Shown here: positions 42,919-45,956 of the stretch, one piece after another
How the letters are laid out: every line of letters begins with the position of its first letter
Numbering within the stretch: position 1 is the stretch's first letter
Assembly (NCBI GenBank): GCA_035495315.1
Contig: DATJGF010000074.1
Location: 1-45,956 of the forward strand
Origin: DATJGF01 sp035495315
Lineage (GTDB): Bacteria > Verrucomicrobiota > Verrucomicrobiia > Limisphaerales > UBA8199
Length of the DNA stretch: 45,956 nucleotides
Direction: 5' to 3'
The notes under the pieces: generated by a model
The model's input: the letters and a program-made list of their open reading frames with translations, nothing else
Databases searched by the model: none
Told to the model about the DNA's origin: nothing
Program-made: the position numbers and the translations under genes

Positions 42919-45477
42919 TTATTTATTTAAAAACAAGTCACTTTGCACAATCTCTCGGATGAGGGTCCGCACACCATAACCCTCAGAGCGACTTTTGGCC
43001 AGCAGTTGCGCGATTTGTGGCCGATCCGAAAACTGCATCGGGGCGCCGGTCGCATAGATCGCCAGTTGCTGTGCCAGGTTCCGGGCCAGTTGCTCCTCGT
43101 CCTTGAGCAATAGTCGCTTCAACTCAACCACATCCTGGAATTTGCGGCCATCGGGCAGTTCCCCCCCGGCATCTATCGACGGCCCAAGGCTGTAATGAAA
43201 GTTCAAGCCATTATGACCGACCCCCTTAACGGGGTCGCCACTACCCACGGAACGATAACGCTCACGCCAGCCGCCCATCACATCAAAGCTTTCCAGCGCA
43301 AATCCCACAGGATCAAAAGTCCGGTGACAGGCAGCACAGGTCTCCTGCGAGCGGTGTTTGGCTAACTGCTCTCGAATGGTTGTTGCTCCCCGAATATCCG
43401 GTTCCAATGCCGGCACGCTCGGTGGCGGTGGCGGTGGCGGTTTCCCCAGCAACCGGGCCGTTATCCATGCGCCGCGTTTTACTGGCGAGGTCGTCGTGCC
43501 ATTGGCGGTTACCTTCAAGACACTTGCCTGAGTTAGCAAGCCGCCGCGCAGAGCGTTTTTGGGCAAAGTGACGGGATGCAGTGTGACGCCTTCGACGCCT
43601 TCAATGCTGTAGTGTGCTGCCAATCGCGCGTTGAGTATGGCAAAATCAGAATCGACCAGGTTTGTTATTCCCAAATTGCGCTCTATCAGCTCTGCAAAAA
43701 AGAGTTGAGTCTCATCGATCATCGATTCAACCAGGAGATCATCGAGTTGGTATTCGGGATACAACTCAACGTCGGGATCCGTGCCGGCGATGAATCGCAG
43801 ATCCAGCCAATAGTCCAAGAACGAATCGACGAATTGCCTGCTGCGTGCGTCGTTGAGCAAACGTTCGGTCTGCTGCTCGAGCACTTTGCGCCGGTGCAAT
43901 TCGTTACACCGCGCCAGTTCTCGTAACTCGCGATCCGGACATGAATTCCACAGAAAATACGACAATCGCTCTGCCAAAGCCCAATCATCCAGGCGGCCAG
44001 GTTTTTCATTAAAATACAGGAACCCTGGTGAACTGAGCACGGCCGTATAACCTGCGATCATTGAATCGGTGAAACTTTGCCCTGATTTTAGAGCGCAGCG
44101 GACTACAGATAAGAAACGGTCAACGTCCGATTTCTGTATCGGATGCCGATACGCGGCCTCCATAAACCGTCGCAATAGCTTCGCGGCGTCCTGTTCAGGA
44201 TTTTTCGATTCAACGATAACATCATGGCGAGATGTTTCGTGGTTGCCTTTGGCGGAGTGCGGTGAGTCGCGCAGGGGCAAATCGGCAAACATCAACTGAT
44301 GGCCAGCGGGTGGCCAATGATCGAAAAAGGGACCTTCGACCTCCATCCAACGGAACGCAACTCCCGGCATGCCGTTAGGTCCGGCCAACGGGTTTTTGTG
44401 ATCCGGCGGTCGCGATCGGAATAAGCGCGCAGCATCAGGCCGTATCGTTTCCCCAGCCAGCAAATAAACCTCCATTTCACAAATGGTCGGCTCAGGCGCG
44501 ACATCAAAGCTGCCCAGTTTGCGCAGTAAACGGGGCGGTGTATCGGCGTAAATCGTGATCGGCTCCGACTGATGGCCAGGCGTTACTTCGGTGTATTTCG
44601 GACCCATCCATATCGAATAAGCGCAGAATCTCAGTCGATATTTCCCCGATACCGGAGCGTGAAACTTATTGAAGCGAATTTCAGTGGGTTCATAGGTGCT
44701 GACCACGACCGCCAAAGCTTCCTGGTCGCGGCGTTCGGTGTCCGGCGAACCACGCTTGGGGCTATCCATCGCCATCAGTTCACGTTGCAGGTCGTAACCG
44801 ACCAGCGGAAAAGTCCTGCGGTTCAGCGGTCCTTCAAGTTTGATCGCACCAAAGAACGCCCCCTGATCCCAGGTATAAAAGCGGTTCGTCGTTGTGATGG
44901 GGCGGATCGCTTGCGACGCCAACGCCTCGCGCAACGCAAACTCCGCGGCGCTTAAATACCGAGCCATTTGCACATGAGAGACATCCAGCGCGTCTCCCGC
45001 TTTGTTGAATCCGTACGCTTCGCTGTCTTCCGGCAGGAAGGATTTGACTTCGAGGTAGGGGAGGGTGAGCAGGTCACGGAGTGTCTGTTCGTACTCGTAT
45101 CGATTCAGGCGACGCTGGGTGGCGCGCCCTTCGTGCCTGATGCGTTCTCGATCCGCGCTAAATAACGCCGAAGACAGCGTATTCGTGAATGTCCTTAGCT
45201 CCGACGCCGCGGGTTTGGCCTTTTTCTTTGGCGGCATTTCCCCTGCCGCCACCCGATCGCACACCTTAACCCAAGTCGAGAATACGGATGAAGCTTTTAG
45301 ATCATAGGGAAGGGTGCTCAAGTCGAGTCCACCCTTTTTCAGCTCCGGGTCATGACACTCGACACAGTGACGCTCGACAAATGAGCGAACGGCACTCGGA
45401 GTGTTTTCGCCCTGGAGCCGCCCAGCGGCCAAACTAAAACCGATAGCCACCAGATATGGGACTTTGAGCCGGGTCAT
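42919..45477 (-). CDS. DUF1592-type multi-domain protein with cytochrome c-like motifs
   Basis: 852 residues. A weak signal sequence (about 1-22) is followed by a PSCyt1-type domain with the heme-binding motif CVECH (Cys38, Cys41, His42). Then come DUF1587 (about 118-183), a long carbohydrate-binding-like insert with beta strands (about 200-420), DUF1595 (about 430-493), DUF1592 (about 497-625), DUF1588 (about 640-740, with a second heme-like motif CAACH at about 710) and DUF1585 (about 776-850). The order is the standard one. Proteins of this type are proposed to be exported redox enzymes on polymers, without direct proof. A proline run occurs before DUF1588. The partner DUF1552 gene is directly downstream. 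Confidence 0.93.
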   Translation of the reverse strand: MTRLKVPYLVAIGFSLAAGRLQGENTPSAVRSFVERHCVECHDPELKKGGLDLSTLPYDLKASSVFSTWVKVCDRVAAGEMPPKKKAKPAASELRTFTNTLSSALFSADRERIRHEGRATQRRLNRYEYEQTLRDLLTLPYLEVKSFLPEDSEAYGFNKAGDALDVSHVQMARYLSAAEFALREALASQAIRPITTTNRFYTWDQGAFFGAIKLEGPLNRRTFPLVGYDLQRELMAMDSPKRGSPDTERRDQEALAVVVSTYEPTEIRFNKFHAPVSGKYRLRFCAYSIWMGPKYTEVTPGHQSEPITIYADTPPRLLRKLGSFDVAPEPTICEMEVYLLAGETIRPDAARLFRSRPPDHKNPLAGPNGMPGVAFRWMEVEGPFFDHWPPAGHQLMFADLPLRDSPHSAKGNHETSRHDVIVESKNPEQDAAKLLRRFMEAAYRHPIQKSDVDRFLSVVRCALKSGQSFTDSMIAGYTAVLSSPGFLYFNEKPGRLDDWALAERLSYFLWNSCPDRELRELARCNELHRRKVLEQQTERLLNDARSRQFVDSFLDYWLDLRFIAGTDPDVELYPEYQLDDLLVESMIDETQLFFAELIERNLGITNLVDSDFAILNARLAAHYSIEGVEGVTLHPVTLPKNALRGGLLTQASVLKVTANGTTTSPVKRGAWITARLLGKPPPPPPPSVPALEPDIRGATTIREQLAKHRSQETCAACHRTFDPVGFALESFDVMGGWRERYRSVGSGDPVKGVGHNGLNFHYSLGPSIDAGGELPDGRKFQDVVELKRLLLKDEEQLARNLAQQLAIYATGAPMQFSDRPQIAQLLAKSRSEGYGVRTLIREIVQSDLFLNK

Positions 45478-45564
45478 GCGGATTAGCCCCTAAAATGAAC
45501 ACCATTTGAGCATTTGTTTCAAGCCAATCCACGCCTCCACGCCTCAATGCGGTTGCGCTACCTT

Positions 45565-45646
45565 GTGGGAGACGACGTAAGGAGACCGATTCCTTCGATT
45601 TGCGCCGGGCCAGAATTGATCAGAGTCTCCTTACGTCGTCTCCTAC
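45565..45646. repeat. Near-perfect 22-base inverted repeat
   Basis: The arms 45565-45586 and 45625-45646 are reverse complements at 21 of 22 positions (core GACGACGTAAGGAGAC) with a 38-base loop. No T run follows on either side. It lies between two minus-strand genes and might end the upstream transcript, but the exactness and length look more like a mobile or dispersed repeat. Confidence 0.7.
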
Positions 45647-45656
45647 AATCCAACGA

Positions 45657-45956
45657 CTACTGGGAGCGGACGCGATAAAGACGTTGCGGATAATTGCTCG
45701 CCTGTGTGTCAGTGAACTGGAAGTGGCCTGGCGAGATCTCAGTGGCGTTCCCAATAACTGGCCAATGGTTCAAGGGCTGCGTGGGGTTTGTAGTGGCCAG
45801 CACGCTGAAGAGAGCGCCCGGGGTGCTGGTGAAGGAGAATTCGAAAAACCCGTTGGCTAGTATTCTGGTATTGCTCAATGTCATCGCCGGAGCAGCCGAG
45901 GCCATTACGCTGATTATGCTGCTAAGACTTGGAATGCCGTTGACGAACACAGTTGC
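45657..45956 (-). CDS. C-terminal part of a secreted protein (cut by the window edge)
   Basis: The frame stays open to the right edge, so the 5' part is missing; apparent starts near the edge are probably internal. The visible 99 residues end in a domain common at the C-terminus of verrucomicrobial secreted proteins: NGFFEFSFTSTPGALFSVLA, then NHWPVIGNATEISPGHFQF and the end LYRVRSQ. This resembles the end of the Calx-beta protein (YYRLHRPQ). The domain probably serves surface display or is a simple beta-sandwich. The rest of the protein cannot be judged. Confidence 0.75.
   Translation of the reverse strand, partial: ATVFVNGIPSLSSIISVMASAAPAMTLSNTRILANGFFEFSFTSTPGALFSVLATTNPTQPLNHWPVIGNATEISPGHFQFTDTQASNYPQRLYRVRSQ

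Overview
The window looks like GC-rich chromosomal DNA from a free-living Verrucomicrobium, probably of the Pedosphaera/Limisphaera kind. This is inferred from gene content: a PEP-CTERM protein, a prepilin-like protein with an H-X9-DG motif, a DUF1592/DUF1552 pair with planctomycete-type cytochrome motifs, very large Ig-rich secreted proteins with a TIGR02597-like C-terminus, and a bacterial GlnRS. Few genes have a clear Shine-Dalgarno sequence. I see no rRNA, tRNA, CRISPR array, transposase or phage gene.

Layout. (1) 1-9483: three tandem paralogues of a giant secreted protein (only the last ten codons of the first lie in the window), with similar hairpins and leaders between them. A UUCG-loop terminator and a small PEP-CTERM protein follow. 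(2) 10288-15578: a structured non-coding stretch, a TlpA-like thioredoxin, a pair of inverted dispersed repeats, GlnRS and a type II NADH dehydrogenase on the minus strand, then a YCII-domain protein. (3) 15580-23735: a tightly overlapping five-gene minus-strand operon: double TolB-like propeller protein, small lipoprotein, MBOAT acyltransferase, AlgJ/AlgX-like SGNH protein, and a large secreted six-hairpin-glycosidase-like protein. It looks like an envelope glycan O-acylation and processing system. (4) 23930-29706: plus-strand genes for a Tat-exported aldo/keto reductase, a YVTN propeller, a DUF885 protein, TatD and a TMEM175-like channel. Between DUF885 and tatD lies a compact candidate small RNA with its own promoter and terminator. 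(5) 29776-33198: minus-strand genes for a two-domain glycosyltransferase fusion, a BON lipoprotein, a Calx-beta protein and a prepilin-like protein. (6) 33416-40385: a LysR regulator divergent from an RND-MFP-OMF tripartite efflux operon. (7) 40423-45956: a Tat-exported epimerase-like protein, the DUF1552 and DUF1592 pair, and the C-terminus of another secreted protein that runs off the right edge.

The points most worth following up are the candidate sRNA at about 28077-28144, the overlapping acyltransferase operon, the dispersed GC-rich repeat that is read in frame as PHPGPLPSEGE inside the glycosidase-like gene, and the tandem family of giant proteins with variable N-termini and a near-constant C-terminus.
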